Positions 19,327-25,907 of a stretch of 64,000 nucleotides of DNA are shown here, in pieces. The number at the start of each line of letters is the position of its first letter. Position 1 is the first letter of the stretch. Source of the stretch: Psychrobacillus sp. NEAU-3TGS. Lineage in GTDB: Bacteria > Bacillota > Bacilli > Bacillales_A > Planococcaceae. The notes beneath the pieces were generated by a model. That model did no database searches and was not told the origin of the DNA. It saw only the letters and a program-made list of their open reading frames with translations. Location of the stretch: positions 62,001 through 126,000 of the forward strand of contig NZ_JAPNOZ010000008.1 in the NCBI RefSeq assembly GCF_029955155.1. The letters run 5' to 3'. Made by a program: the position numbers and the translations under genes.

Positions 19327-19766
19327 CTATGGTTTACCAATTACGGGATATACATCCGTTATATCTTCTAAATCTTTAATCAAATCCTTTAAAAACGATT
19401 GATTTGACATAAATTCAAAGGACAGCACTGCACCAGTTCCTACTGGATAACAAGTTTCTCCAGACCATTCTATATTACCTAACTTACCCATTTTTCCCTC
19501 AAAGTGTATAAAGCTATCTAAAATTATTCAATATAGCCTTTCCCGATAAATGCCTATCCATTAACTTCAAATCATCAACAAAATCTCTAATTTCATCTGT
19601 CCTTAAACTTGCTTAAAAATCAACATAATACCCTGGAATTTCAACTTTTACATTGGAAACAACCCAGTTCCCAGTTTCCATCCCAATAATCATAGCTATT
19701 CGGATGTTCACGTCCTAAAATCTCTATTTCAACTTTAGTTTTCTCTCCTAACAGACGAAACTTCAA
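19327..19766 (-). pseudogene. Decayed WapI-family immunity gene
   Basis: Reading the minus strand from a TTG at 19766 (GAGGTGG upstream) gives KLKFRLLGEKTKVEIEILG, HPNSYDYWDGNW, then VVSNVKVEIPGYYVDF, LRTDEIRDFVDDLKLM and MGKLGNIEWSGETCYP, ending at 19327. This matches, from memory, the WapI-type immunity family that protects against WapA-like contact toxins. At least three lesions are visible: a 7-base tandem duplication of AACTGGG, an in-frame TAA after YYVDF, and a further frameshift near the segment NNF. Unlike the other breaks in this window this is genuine decay. No cognate toxin gene is present here. Confidence 0.7.
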
Positions 19767-19865
19767 CTTACCACCTCAAACTATTTTCCTTATTGGATTA
19801 AACTGCGGTGTTAGTTTAAATGCAATTTAATGGAATTAATCAACTTTTTTCTTAAAGAGAGCCTA

Positions 19866-20786
19866 TTATTTATTCAACGAAAATGTTTCTATGTTCGACC
19901 AATCTCTCGCATGCTTCAATGTAATTTCGATAAACATTGCTAGTGCCGGGGAAACCCACTTGTTTTTATGATAAGCAAATTGAGAGAAAATCGGATAAAA
20001 GCCCCCATCACAAGGAATCACTTTTAATTTACCTTCTTTGATTTCTTCATTTACTGCCATTAAAGGTAGACAAGCAATACCTAAACCACTCATGACACAA
20101 CGTTTCATCGCTTCGACACTCCAAAGCTTCATGGTATGAGAAGGCGTAATTCCTCTATCTCCTAGGTATTCTTCAAACATATTTCGGTAACTGCAATCTT
20201 CCTCATTCACGATTAAACATTCGCTTAGCTTTTGGTTATCATAGCTTTTATCTAACATATTCAGCGAACAGTCAGGACTTCCGACAAGGACAATAGGTTC
20301 ATCCAGTAACGAATGGACGATTAAATCTGAATCTTGCAGTTGTGGCAACATAAGAAATGCAATATCTGCATTACCACTAAGTATCGCTCTTTTGTTATCT
20401 CCGCAAGTGGCGTTACTTAAACTGATGCTCACTTGTGGGAACTTCTTTCTGTATTCTCTTAGTATTGGTTCTAAACGGTATACCGTTAAGGACTCTGGAG
20501 CGGAAATCTTTAACTCTCCACTCATCTCCTCTTCATCCCTAGTAATAGTCTCTATCCTTCCATAGGTTTCTAAAATTTCTTTCGTATATGGCAATAACTT
20601 TTTGCCGACATCGGTCAATTTTAGTTTCCTACCAATTCGATCAAATAGAGGGGCACCTAAATGTTCTTCTAGTGCTTGAATATGAGAAGTTACGGTAGAT
20701 TGTGTATATCCTAAATGTTCCGCAGCCTGCGTGAAGCTTCCCGTTTCAATAACTTTTTTAAATGTAACAAAATGGCGTATTTCCAT
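19866..20786 (-). CDS. LysR-family transcriptional regulator
   Basis: 306 residues, the normal length. The N-terminal winged helix-turn-helix is typical (SFTQAAEHLGYTQSTVTSHIQALEEHLGAPLFDR); the remainder is the substrate-binding effector domain. It is divergent from an MFS gene with about 135 bases between them, the standard arrangement in which LysR activates its neighbour in response to the transported compound and represses itself. A TGGTAA/TATCAG-rich intergenic stretch probably holds the operator, but no clear T-N11-A box could be fixed. Confidence 0.88.
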   Translation of the reverse strand: MEIRHFVTFKKVIETGSFTQAAEHLGYTQSTVTSHIQALEEHLGAPLFDRIGRKLKLTDVGKKLLPYTKEILETYGRIETITRDEEEMSGELKISAPESLTVYRLEPILREYRKKFPQVSISLSNATCGDNKRAILSGNADIAFLMLPQLQDSDLIVHSLLDEPIVLVGSPDCSLNMLDKSYDNQKLSECLIVNEEDCSYRNMFEEYLGDRGITPSHTMKLWSVEAMKRCVMSGLGIACLPLMAVNEEIKEGKLKVIPCDGGFYPIFSQFAYHKNKWVSPALAMFIEITLKHARDWSNIETFSLNK

Positions 20787-20922
20787 TGTTTCACCTACTT
20801 TGATTTTATGTTATTACCATAGTATCAGAGATATCAATAGATAACTTCAGAAATTTCAATTTTACTGATAATTTAATATGGGTTAATGTTAAGGAAAGTA
20901 TCTTAAGATGGAGGGAATTGTT

Positions 20923-22176
20923 TTGAAACGTATACATTATAGTTGGTTTATCCTTGCTGTAACATTTTTCTCCATTATTGTAGCGGGAATTACGATGTCA
21001 TCTTCAGGAGTTTTTATAACTCCATTCGAAAGCGAATTTGGCTGGAATCGATCGGTTATTGCAGTTGCTTTTGCGATTAGCTTGTTTTTATATGGAATAT
21101 CTGGACCGTTTATGGCGGCATTACTCAATGTGATGGGCTTACGGAAAATGATGATGATGTCGATGGCCACTTTGCTGACGGGGATGCTTCTTACCTTCAT
21201 TATGCAGCAAGCATGGCAGCTAATCATCATTTGGGGAGTCATTATTGGACTTGGGTCTAGTCTATTTTTAACCGTATTAAGCCCCTATGTGGCGAATCAT
21301 TGGTTTGAGAAAAGAAGAGGCCTTGCAGTAGGAATTTTAACCGCGAGTACAGCAACAGGTCAGCTAATTTTACTTCCTGTTTTAGCAGGTATTATTGAGA
21401 ACTATTCGTGGCGCCCGGCGATGGGATTAATTTTGACCTTGAGTTTGATTATGCTGATCGTCATTTTAATATTTATGAAAAACAGTCCAAAAGACGTTGG
21501 ACTTCTTCGATATGGACAGGAAGAGGAAGTAGAGGATAGCAAGGAAGAACAAAAGGAAAATCCTATCGTAACTGCATTTAAAGGTTTATCAGCTGCGGTG
21601 AAAGTGAAGGCGTTTTGGTTATTAGCAGGTAGTTTCTTTGTTTGCGGATTTTCCACGAATGGTTTAATCGGTACGCATTTTGTTTCCTATTGTATCAGCT
21701 TTGGGATTCCTTTAGTTACAGCGGCTTCTCTTCTTTCGTTTATGGGGGTCTTCAATTTGGTTGGTACTACTTTATCTGGTTGGCTATCGGATCGTTTTGA
21801 TAATCGTTGGCTATTATTTACCTACTATGCTTTGAGAGGAGCTTCTTTAGTTTTTCTTCCTTGGGCGTTAAAGGAAGGATCTATGACTTTATTGTTTATT
21901 TTTTCTATATTTTATGGATTAGATTGGATTGCTACTGTACCACCAACGATTAGTATCTCTAGACAAATTTTTGGCATAAAGCAAAGTGCCGTCATTTATG
22001 GCTGGATTTTTGCATCTCACCAAGTAGGTGCAGCAGCTGCGGCTTATGGAGGGGGACTCATTTATCAATTTTTTAATTCTTACACAGGGTCATTCCTTAT
22101 GGCAGGGATTTTCTGTTTATTAGCAAGCTTTTTTGTTATTTTTATAAAAAAACAATACTCTGGTCGATTGGCTTAA
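20923..22176 (+). CDS. MFS transporter (oxalate/formate antiporter-like subgroup)
   Basis: 417 residues with 12 hydrophobic segments and a charged central loop (about residues 195-220, EEEVEDSKEEQKEN). The N-terminus (TMSSSGVFITPFESEFGW) and NHWFEKRRGLAVGI match the OFA/monocarboxylate-type MFS proteins. TTG 20923 is preferred because GGAGGG at 20910-20915 stands 7 bases before it; the in-frame ATG 20908 overlaps that site. It is probably regulated by the divergent LysR protein. The substrate is unknown, likely an organic anion. Confidence 0.82.
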   Translation: MKRIHYSWFILAVTFFSIIVAGITMSSSGVFITPFESEFGWNRSVIAVAFAISLFLYGISGPFMAALLNVMGLRKMMMMSMATLLTGMLLTFIMQQAWQLIIIWGVIIGLGSSLFLTVLSPYVANHWFEKRRGLAVGILTASTATGQLILLPVLAGIIENYSWRPAMGLILTLSLIMLIVILIFMKNSPKDVGLLRYGQEEEVEDSKEEQKENPIVTAFKGLSAAVKVKAFWLLAGSFFVCGFSTNGLIGTHFVSYCISFGIPLVTAASLLSFMGVFNLVGTTLSGWLSDRFDNRWLLFTYYALRGASLVFLPWALKEGSMTLLFIFSIFYGLDWIATVPPTISISRQIFGIKQSAVIYGWIFASHQVGAAAAAYGGGLIYQFFNSYTGSFLMAGIFCLLASFFVIFIKKQYSGRLA

Positions 22177-22280
22177 CTACAGAACTACCACTAAGTTATA
22201 AGTACTAGAAACAACATAAACCACAAAATAAAGGCATAGGTTTTGAAGCGAAATCCTTCATTCTATAAAGAGGTTTTACA

Positions 22281-22540
22281 ATGGGAAAGCTATTTTGGAC
22301 TGAAAACGAACAGATGAAAATTGTTTGGTATATATTGATACTGAGCTTATCGGAAAAACAAAGAAACGAACATCTGAAAGGATGAAAATCAAGGATGGCA
22401 TTGTGAAAAAGGCTATGCTTGATCCTGCTTTTAAGGGAAGATTACAAGCAGTCCGTCCTGAGAACACCATTATGCAACATATAAATGAATGGGTAAAACT
22501 TTTAGAAGACGGTAAGAAGAGGCCACCGTTGAAAAGATAA
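22281..22540 (+). pseudogene. Small unknown protein gene with one frameshift
   Basis: ATG 22281 opens MGKLFWTENEQMKIV, then stops; the frame that continues is one base off and carries YIDTELIGKTKKRTSERM through to EDGKKRPPLKR. One added T in the T3 run at 22324-22326 restores a protein of about 86 residues reading KIVLVYIDTELIG. Alternatively translation starts at TTG 22325, but no good ribosome site precedes it. Basic and helical; the family was not recognised. It is followed by the first of three related hairpin repeats. Confidence 0.5.
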
Positions 22541-22574
22541 TCCAGTACAGTAAGTAAAATTTAATAATCCAATT

Positions 22575-22652
22575 TAGAGCGTCCCCATAAGGACGTTCTT
22601 TTTGGTTCGAAAAAAAAACGGAAACGCAGTATAAGCTAGTGTTATTTTTTAT
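22575..22652 (+). repeat. Hairpin repeat unit 1 (terminator-like)
   Basis: GCGTCC...GGACGTTCTTTTTGG followed by a stretch ending ACGCAGTATAAGCTAG and TTATTTTTTAT. It is about 80% identical to unit 3 at 23731-23833. The hairpin plus T5 acts as a terminator for the preceding small gene. Confidence 0.65.
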
Positions 22653-22761
22653 GCTTATTGGTAAAAGTGATGTATAAATCCAAATGTAAATGGCATCAAA
22701 TGAATTGATACTAGACTAAATGAGCATAATAGCCATAGATAAAAATATAAAGGATGATAAC

Positions 22762-23276
22762 ATGATTTATATATATAATGACTATGGCGGAACGCATACC
22801 ACAGCTTTGGCGGCCGCTTATCATTAAAAGAAATTACCCAATCAGAGAAAAAGTTAACAAAAGAACAAATATTAAATGTAAACTATTTCAATAAATTAAC
22901 TAAAAAGGATGCTGGACGAATCTTTTTTCATGGTATTGATGAAGATGGAGACTCAGTGTATACAATAGGTCGAAAATCCTCTAAGCTAGTTGTACCAGCA
23001 ATGAAAGATTTAATTTTATTGATTCAAAATAAACATCAATTCAATGAAAAGATAATTTTCTCCAATACATCTCCAACTGTCCCAATGGTAATGTCAATTG
23101 GAGGTTTTTTTTCAAGAGGACTAAAAATTGATTTTATTGGTGTACCATTATTAGTTTTAGGTGCCCAACAATGCTGTGATAATATTTTTCGATTGGTAGA
23201 AAATACGAAACAAATGGGACATACTCCAAGTGAGGAACGAGTTATTGTTCTAGAAAATACAGCTTACAAAGACTAA
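22762..23276 (+). pseudogene. DUF3189-type protein gene with one frameshift
   Basis: ATG 22762 (AAAGGATG upstream) encodes MIYIYNDYGGTHTTALAAAYH, typical of the DUF3189 family as recalled, then reaches TAA. Adding one T to the TT at 22824-22825 gives AAAYHLKEITQSEKK and runs on through AGRIFFHGIDEDGDSVYTIG and MVMSIGGFFSRGLKIDFIG to the stop at 23276, about 171 residues. The family is found in spore-formers and its function is unknown. The break is a single base and otherwise the gene is intact, so an assembly error is a serious alternative. Confidence 0.7.
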
Positions 23277-23310
23277 TTAATGATGTAGTTAGTTTGGGAA
23301 CCTAATGCGT

Positions 23311-23375
23311 CGTAAGAGAAGTGAAAAGAATAAACTTTGGGGGAACGTCACTGGGCGTTCTTTTTCTTATATTGG
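23311..23375 (+). repeat. Hairpin repeat unit 2 (terminator-like)
   Basis: AAGAATAAACTTTGGGGG, then GAACGTC / GGGCGTTC and T5. It shares the AAGAATAAACTTT lead-in and hairpin with unit 3 and ends the DUF3189 gene. Confidence 0.6.
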
Positions 23376-23489
23376 CCTGTATATTTTTATCTCTTTTTAT
23401 ATCTTAAACATTATAAAAATTAATATATGAATAAAAACTATTTAATATGAGTATATTTATTATAAGTATTTAAGGAAAAGAGGGAGATT

Positions 23490-23726
23490 ATGTCTAAGTT
23501 GAGAGTTGTGGAAATTGCAAATGAAGAAGCTGTTAAAGTCTTCCCGGAATTTGAGGTTACTAACCCCTCTTATATTGCAGGGGCAGCGACAAATGTATCA
23601 GATAAATTCTTTTATTTATATGGGCTAGCTACAAATGATTCTGATTCTAGTATTCGTCAACTCTTGTCGATACTATTAAGAGATTTAAGGGACTCCATGG
23701 ATTTAAAATCAACATCTGGGACATAG
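23490..23726 (+). CDS. Small hypothetical protein (78 aa)
   Basis: A good ribosome site (AAAGAGGGAG) stands before ATG 23490. The protein is soluble and weakly acidic, with a central YIAGAATNVSDKFFYLYGLA and a helical C-terminus. The family was not recognised. It sits between hairpin repeat units 2 and 3, so it is its own transcription unit in the small-gene array. Confidence 0.55.
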   Translation: MSKLRVVEIANEEAVKVFPEFEVTNPSYIAGAATNVSDKFFYLYGLATNDSDSSIRQLLSILLRDLRDSMDLKSTSGT

Positions 23727-23730
23727 AATT

Positions 23731-23833
23731 CTTAAGAGAAAAGAATAAACTTTATGAGGAACGTCCACACGGGCGTTCTTTTTGGCCTGAAAAACTCGTA
23801 AACGCAGGATAAACTAGCTTTATTTTTTATATC
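23731..23833 (+). repeat. Hairpin repeat unit 3 (terminator-like)
   Basis: AAGAATAAACTTTATGAGG, GAACGTCC / GGGCGTTC, T5 and then AAACGCAGGATAAACTAG...TTATTTTTTAT. Matches unit 2 on its left part and unit 1 on its right part. Confidence 0.65.
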
Positions 23834-23898
23834 AAAATATTGTTAAAGGAAACACCTTACTTTTGCCGAAATAGGAAAGATGAAAGGAAGGTAGCCTA

Positions 23899-24081
23899 AT
23901 GAAAATATTAACAGATTTAATATCTAAAATTAAAAGCGTTCAAAAACCATCTAATAAGTCATGTCATTTTTGCTTAAGAAAAACAAATGATATGCGAACT
24001 TATAAGAATGAAGGAAATCTAAAAGTAAAAGTTTGTCCCTTATGCGTTGAATATGCAGAAAGACGAGCGTTCCGGAAATAA
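23899..24081 (+). CDS. Small zinc-ribbon-like protein (60 aa)
   Basis: AAGGAAGG precedes ATG 23899. A basic N-terminus is followed by CHFC and, 24 residues on, CPLC, a four-cysteine pattern that should bind one zinc. Such mini zinc ribbons often bind nucleic acid or act as adaptors, but nothing specific can be said. A weak hairpin CCGTCCAC / GTGGAGGG with T6 ends the gene near 24120. Confidence 0.6.
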   Translation: MKILTDLISKIKSVQKPSNKSCHFCLRKTNDMRTYKNEGNLKVKVCPLCVEYAERRAFRK

Positions 24082-24143
24082 ATTTTAGCCGTCCACAGAT
24101 TGAAGTGGAGGGTGTTTTTTATATTGAGATAGGGGGAATGGGA

Positions 24144-24326
24144 ATGACGGAAGGGAGTAGGCCGTCAATGTTCGAAACAGTGAAAGGGCATGCGGTACAA
24201 TTGAACAACCACGAAGAAAGAATAAAAGCATTAGAAAAAGTTGATGAAAAGCATGAAGAACGTATTCAAAAGCTGGAAGAACAGTCCATGAAATTAGAGA
24301 GTACTATTTATAAAATCAACAAATAA
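24144..24326 (+). CDS. Small coiled-coil protein (60 aa)
   Basis: ATG 24144 has AGGGGG (24131-24136) at good spacing; ATG 24138 is too close to it. Nearly the whole protein is a heptad coiled coil (EERIKALEKVDEKHEERIQKL). It recalls the cytoplasmic part of XhlA-type phage proteins but lacks their C-terminal membrane span. The function is unknown. Confidence 0.5.
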   Translation: MTEGSRPSMFETVKGHAVQLNNHEERIKALEKVDEKHEERIQKLEEQSMKLESTIYKINK

Positions 24327-24345
24327 AATGATTGAATTCAAACAT

Positions 24346-24375
24346 AAAAAAGACCTTACGCCTTGATGCGAAAGG
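24346..24375 (-). terminator. Terminator of tRNA-Val
   Basis: On the minus strand ACCTTTCGC / GCGTAAGGT with one mismatch and an ATCAAG loop is followed by CTTTTTT. Confidence 0.75.
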
Positions 24376-24387
24376 TTTTTCGTGTGA

Positions 24388-24459
24388 TGATCTGAGAGGG
24401 ATTCGAACCCCCGACCCCGTCCCTGTCAAGGACGTATTCTCCCGCTGAACTATCAGATC
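24388..24459 (-). tRNA. tRNA-Val (anticodon GAC)
   Basis: On the minus strand, acceptor GATCTGA pairs exactly with TCAGATC. A D-arm (GTTC/GAAT), an anticodon stem CGTCC/GGACG with loop TTGACAG (anticodon GAC), a 5-base variable loop and a T-arm with TTCGAAT complete a 72-nt tRNA. The 3' CCA is not encoded. The D-stem has a G-U pair and the T-stem one G-U pair. It stands alone with its own promoter and terminator. Confidence 0.9.
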
Positions 24460-24478
24460 TTTAGATGTTTCTTCCGCT

Positions 24479-24507
24479 ATTATATAAGTTTGATCTAAAG
24501 AGTACAA
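24479..24507 (-). promoter_or_regulatory. Promoter of tRNA-Val
   Basis: On the minus strand TTGTAC (24507-24502), a 17-base spacer and TATAAT (24484-24479) place transcription start about 12 bases ahead of the tRNA. Confidence 0.8.
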
Positions 24508-24637
24508 TACTTTAAACGACTATTTTTCTATTACGTCTTTAGATGTATATGTAAATAAAGCTCTAGTCCATTTAATTAAATTTCTACTGGTCTATACTAG
24601 AAAGTAAATGAGACAGCGTGAAGACAGGAGAGGACAT

Positions 24638-25351
24638 ATGGTTGATTATACAAAAGAAGTAGAGCAACAACTTCAATTTTGGAAGCTTAGAATGACAAAA
24701 AAATCTGGTATTTTAGGCCGGGCTGCTAAAAATGTACAGAACAAGGTTAATGGTATTATTCCGGAAAAGTTCCATCACGTGATGACAGAAAGTATTAAAA
24801 ACATGGTAAAAGCAACGCTTGTAGGCTCCAACATGACAACGAAAAAACGTTTGCCATTTGAGCTCAGCCTATATGAACGAGACGAGTTACTGAAAGAAAA
24901 ACTTTCTACTTTCAGAAAAACAGCTGTTATTGAAGGCGCTGGTACAGGAGCAGGAGGAATACTGCTAGGGCTTGCTGATTTCCCATTACTTTTATCTATA
25001 AAAATGAAATTCCTTTTTGAAGCTGCCGCGATTTATGGATTCGATACGGATGATTATGAGGAACGACTATTCATATTACATATTTTCCTATTAGCTTTTT
25101 CAAGTGAGGAAAAACGAAAAGATGCATTATATATAATTGAAAACTGGGAATACCAAAAACATTTGATTGCCGATATGGACTGGAGAGAGTTCCAGCAGGA
25201 ATATAGGGATCATATTGATTTGGTTAAAATGTTTCAGCTACTACCTGGTATCGGAGCAGTTGTTGGGGCGTTTGCCAACTACAAATTACTTGATCAGCTG
25301 GGTGAAACGGCCATGAATTCATATCGGTTGCGTTTATTACACGATATCTAA
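24638..25351 (+). CDS. EcsC-family protein
   Basis: 237 residues. The pattern LPFELSLYERDELLKEKL, then a glycine-rich hydrophobic stretch GAGTGAGGILLGLADFP and LLPGIGAVVGAFANYKLL near the C-terminus, is typical of EcsC-like proteins. The founding member is encoded with the EcsAB transporter, but many copies, like this one, stand alone. ATG 24638 with AGGAG is preferred over ATG 24608. Two amphipathic hydrophobic segments suggest membrane association. The molecular function of the family is unknown. Confidence 0.82.
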   Translation: MVDYTKEVEQQLQFWKLRMTKKSGILGRAAKNVQNKVNGIIPEKFHHVMTESIKNMVKATLVGSNMTTKKRLPFELSLYERDELLKEKLSTFRKTAVIEGAGTGAGGILLGLADFPLLLSIKMKFLFEAAAIYGFDTDDYEERLFILHIFLLAFSSEEKRKDALYIIENWEYQKHLIADMDWREFQQEYRDHIDLVKMFQLLPGIGAVVGAFANYKLLDQLGETAMNSYRLRLLHDI

Positions 25352-25380
25352 TTGACTTGCATGTGAAATGATGATATATT
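25352..25380 (+). promoter_or_regulatory. Strong sigma-A promoter of the mutS2-like gene
   Basis: TTGACT at 25352-25357, 17 bases, TATATT at 25375-25380, directly after the EcsC stop. Transcription should start near 25387, leaving a leader of about 520 nt before the ATG at 25908. Confidence 0.8.
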
Positions 25381-25410
25381 GAAAATATTCTAATTAAAGG
25401 TGTGGTGAGT

Positions 25411-25434
25411 ATGTCGGTTGTAGGTATAAACTAA
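25411..25434 (+). CDS. Seven-codon leader peptide MSVVGIN
   Basis: An ATG with AAAGG ten bases upstream opens a 7-residue frame ending TAA. It begins about 24 nt into the transcript. Its codons 4-6 (GTAGGTAT, 25420-25427) are exactly complementary to ATACCTAC at 25520-25527, so a ribosome on the peptide would disrupt that pairing. Such leaders control antibiotic-inducible erm, ARE ABC-F and hflXr-type genes. Translation is inferred. Confidence 0.55.
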   Translation: MSVVGIN

Positions 25435-25440
25435 TTTAGT

Positions 25441-25518
25441 TTAATAAGGCTTTTAATAACTGGTTTTGTACTAGCTTATTAAGCGTGCCTTGTTTCACAA
25501 TGTTTAAGCAACATTGTG
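25441..25518 (+). promoter_or_regulatory. Leader RNA hairpins before the attenuator
   Basis: Two perfect stems follow the leader peptide: TTAATAAG / CTTATTAA (25441-25448 / 25475-25482) and CACAATGTT / AACATTGTG (25496-25504 / 25510-25518). The second ends just before ATACCTAC, which pairs with the leader-peptide codons, so mutually exclusive folds are plausible. Confidence 0.6.
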
Positions 25519-25583
25519 GATACCTACCTTAAGACTGCTTCCTTTTCCATATAATCGATTAACATAATGGTATGTTAAGACGA

Positions 25584-25620
25584 AGAGCGTGGTGGGATTT
25601 GTCCTGCTATGCTCTTTTTT
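25584..25620 (+). terminator. Intrinsic terminator inside the leader (attenuator)
   Basis: AGAGCGTGGTGGGA pairs along its full 14 bases (four G-U) with TCCTGCTATGCTCT around TTTG, followed by a T6 run. It lies about 200 nt into the transcript and about 290 nt ahead of the gene, so readthrough must occur for expression. This is the core evidence for attenuation. Confidence 0.75.
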
Positions 25621-25650
25621 CTATCCTATTATTAGTTAACGATCAAAAAT

Positions 25651-25797
25651 GCCTTGTGACGACCACAAGGCTGATGCCCGCAGGAGCTTTCTATCCATTT
25701 TTCGGTTTAAGCCGTAAATATGGAGAGGTAGGAGAGTTCTTGCGGGCATTTTCTAATTTCATTCAGTAGGGGTTTAAACCCTACTGAATGAAATTAG
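25651..25797 (+). promoter_or_regulatory. Distal leader with three nested or serial hairpins
   Basis: GCCTTGTG / CACAAGGC (25651-25671), ATGCCCGCA / TGCGGGCAT (25674-25682 / 25741-25749, followed by TTTTC, a possible second weak terminator), and a perfect 19-bp palindrome CTAATTTCATTCAGTAGGG (25753-25771) with its complement at 25779-25797 around a 7-base loop. The last has no U tract. No known riboswitch was recognised. Confidence 0.6.
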
Positions 25798-25835
25798 AGC
25801 CTCCGGCGGATGTCACAGATTTTGAAAGGAGTGAA

Positions 25836-25895
25836 TTGAGCAAACTCATTTCAAAATCTGGACGCAAATACGCCAAGGCGAATTTGATTAAATAA
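25836..25895 (+). CDS. Possible second leader peptide (19 aa, TTG start)
   Basis: TTG 25836 follows AAAGGAGTG and opens MSKLISKSGRKYAKANLIK, a basic peptide whose TAA overlaps the ribosome site of the mutS2-like gene. Its own ribosome site and start lie in the loop of a hairpin with perfect 12-base arms (CAGATTTTGAAA / TTTCAAAATCTG, 25816-25827 / 25849-25860). The layout suggests translational coupling. Whether it is translated is unproven. Confidence 0.4.
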   Translation: MSKLISKSGRKYAKANLIK

Positions 25896-25907
25896 GGAGG
25901 AATAAAA

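Noticed and set aside
22575-24326. Small-gene region as a prophage or integrative element next to tRNA-Val
   Set aside because: No integrase, terminase, portal or capsid gene and no direct repeat of the tRNA end was seen; only an XhlA-like coiled coil hints at phage.
25572-25769. 65-codon ORF (MLRRRAWWDLSC...) inside the mutS2-like leader
   Set aside because: It runs through the attenuator terminator stem, has no ribosome site and its composition follows the RNA hairpins; it is treated as a structural by-product.
25753-25797. 19-bp palindrome as a rho-independent terminator
   Set aside because: The bases after the stem are AGAGCC, with no U tract in either direction.
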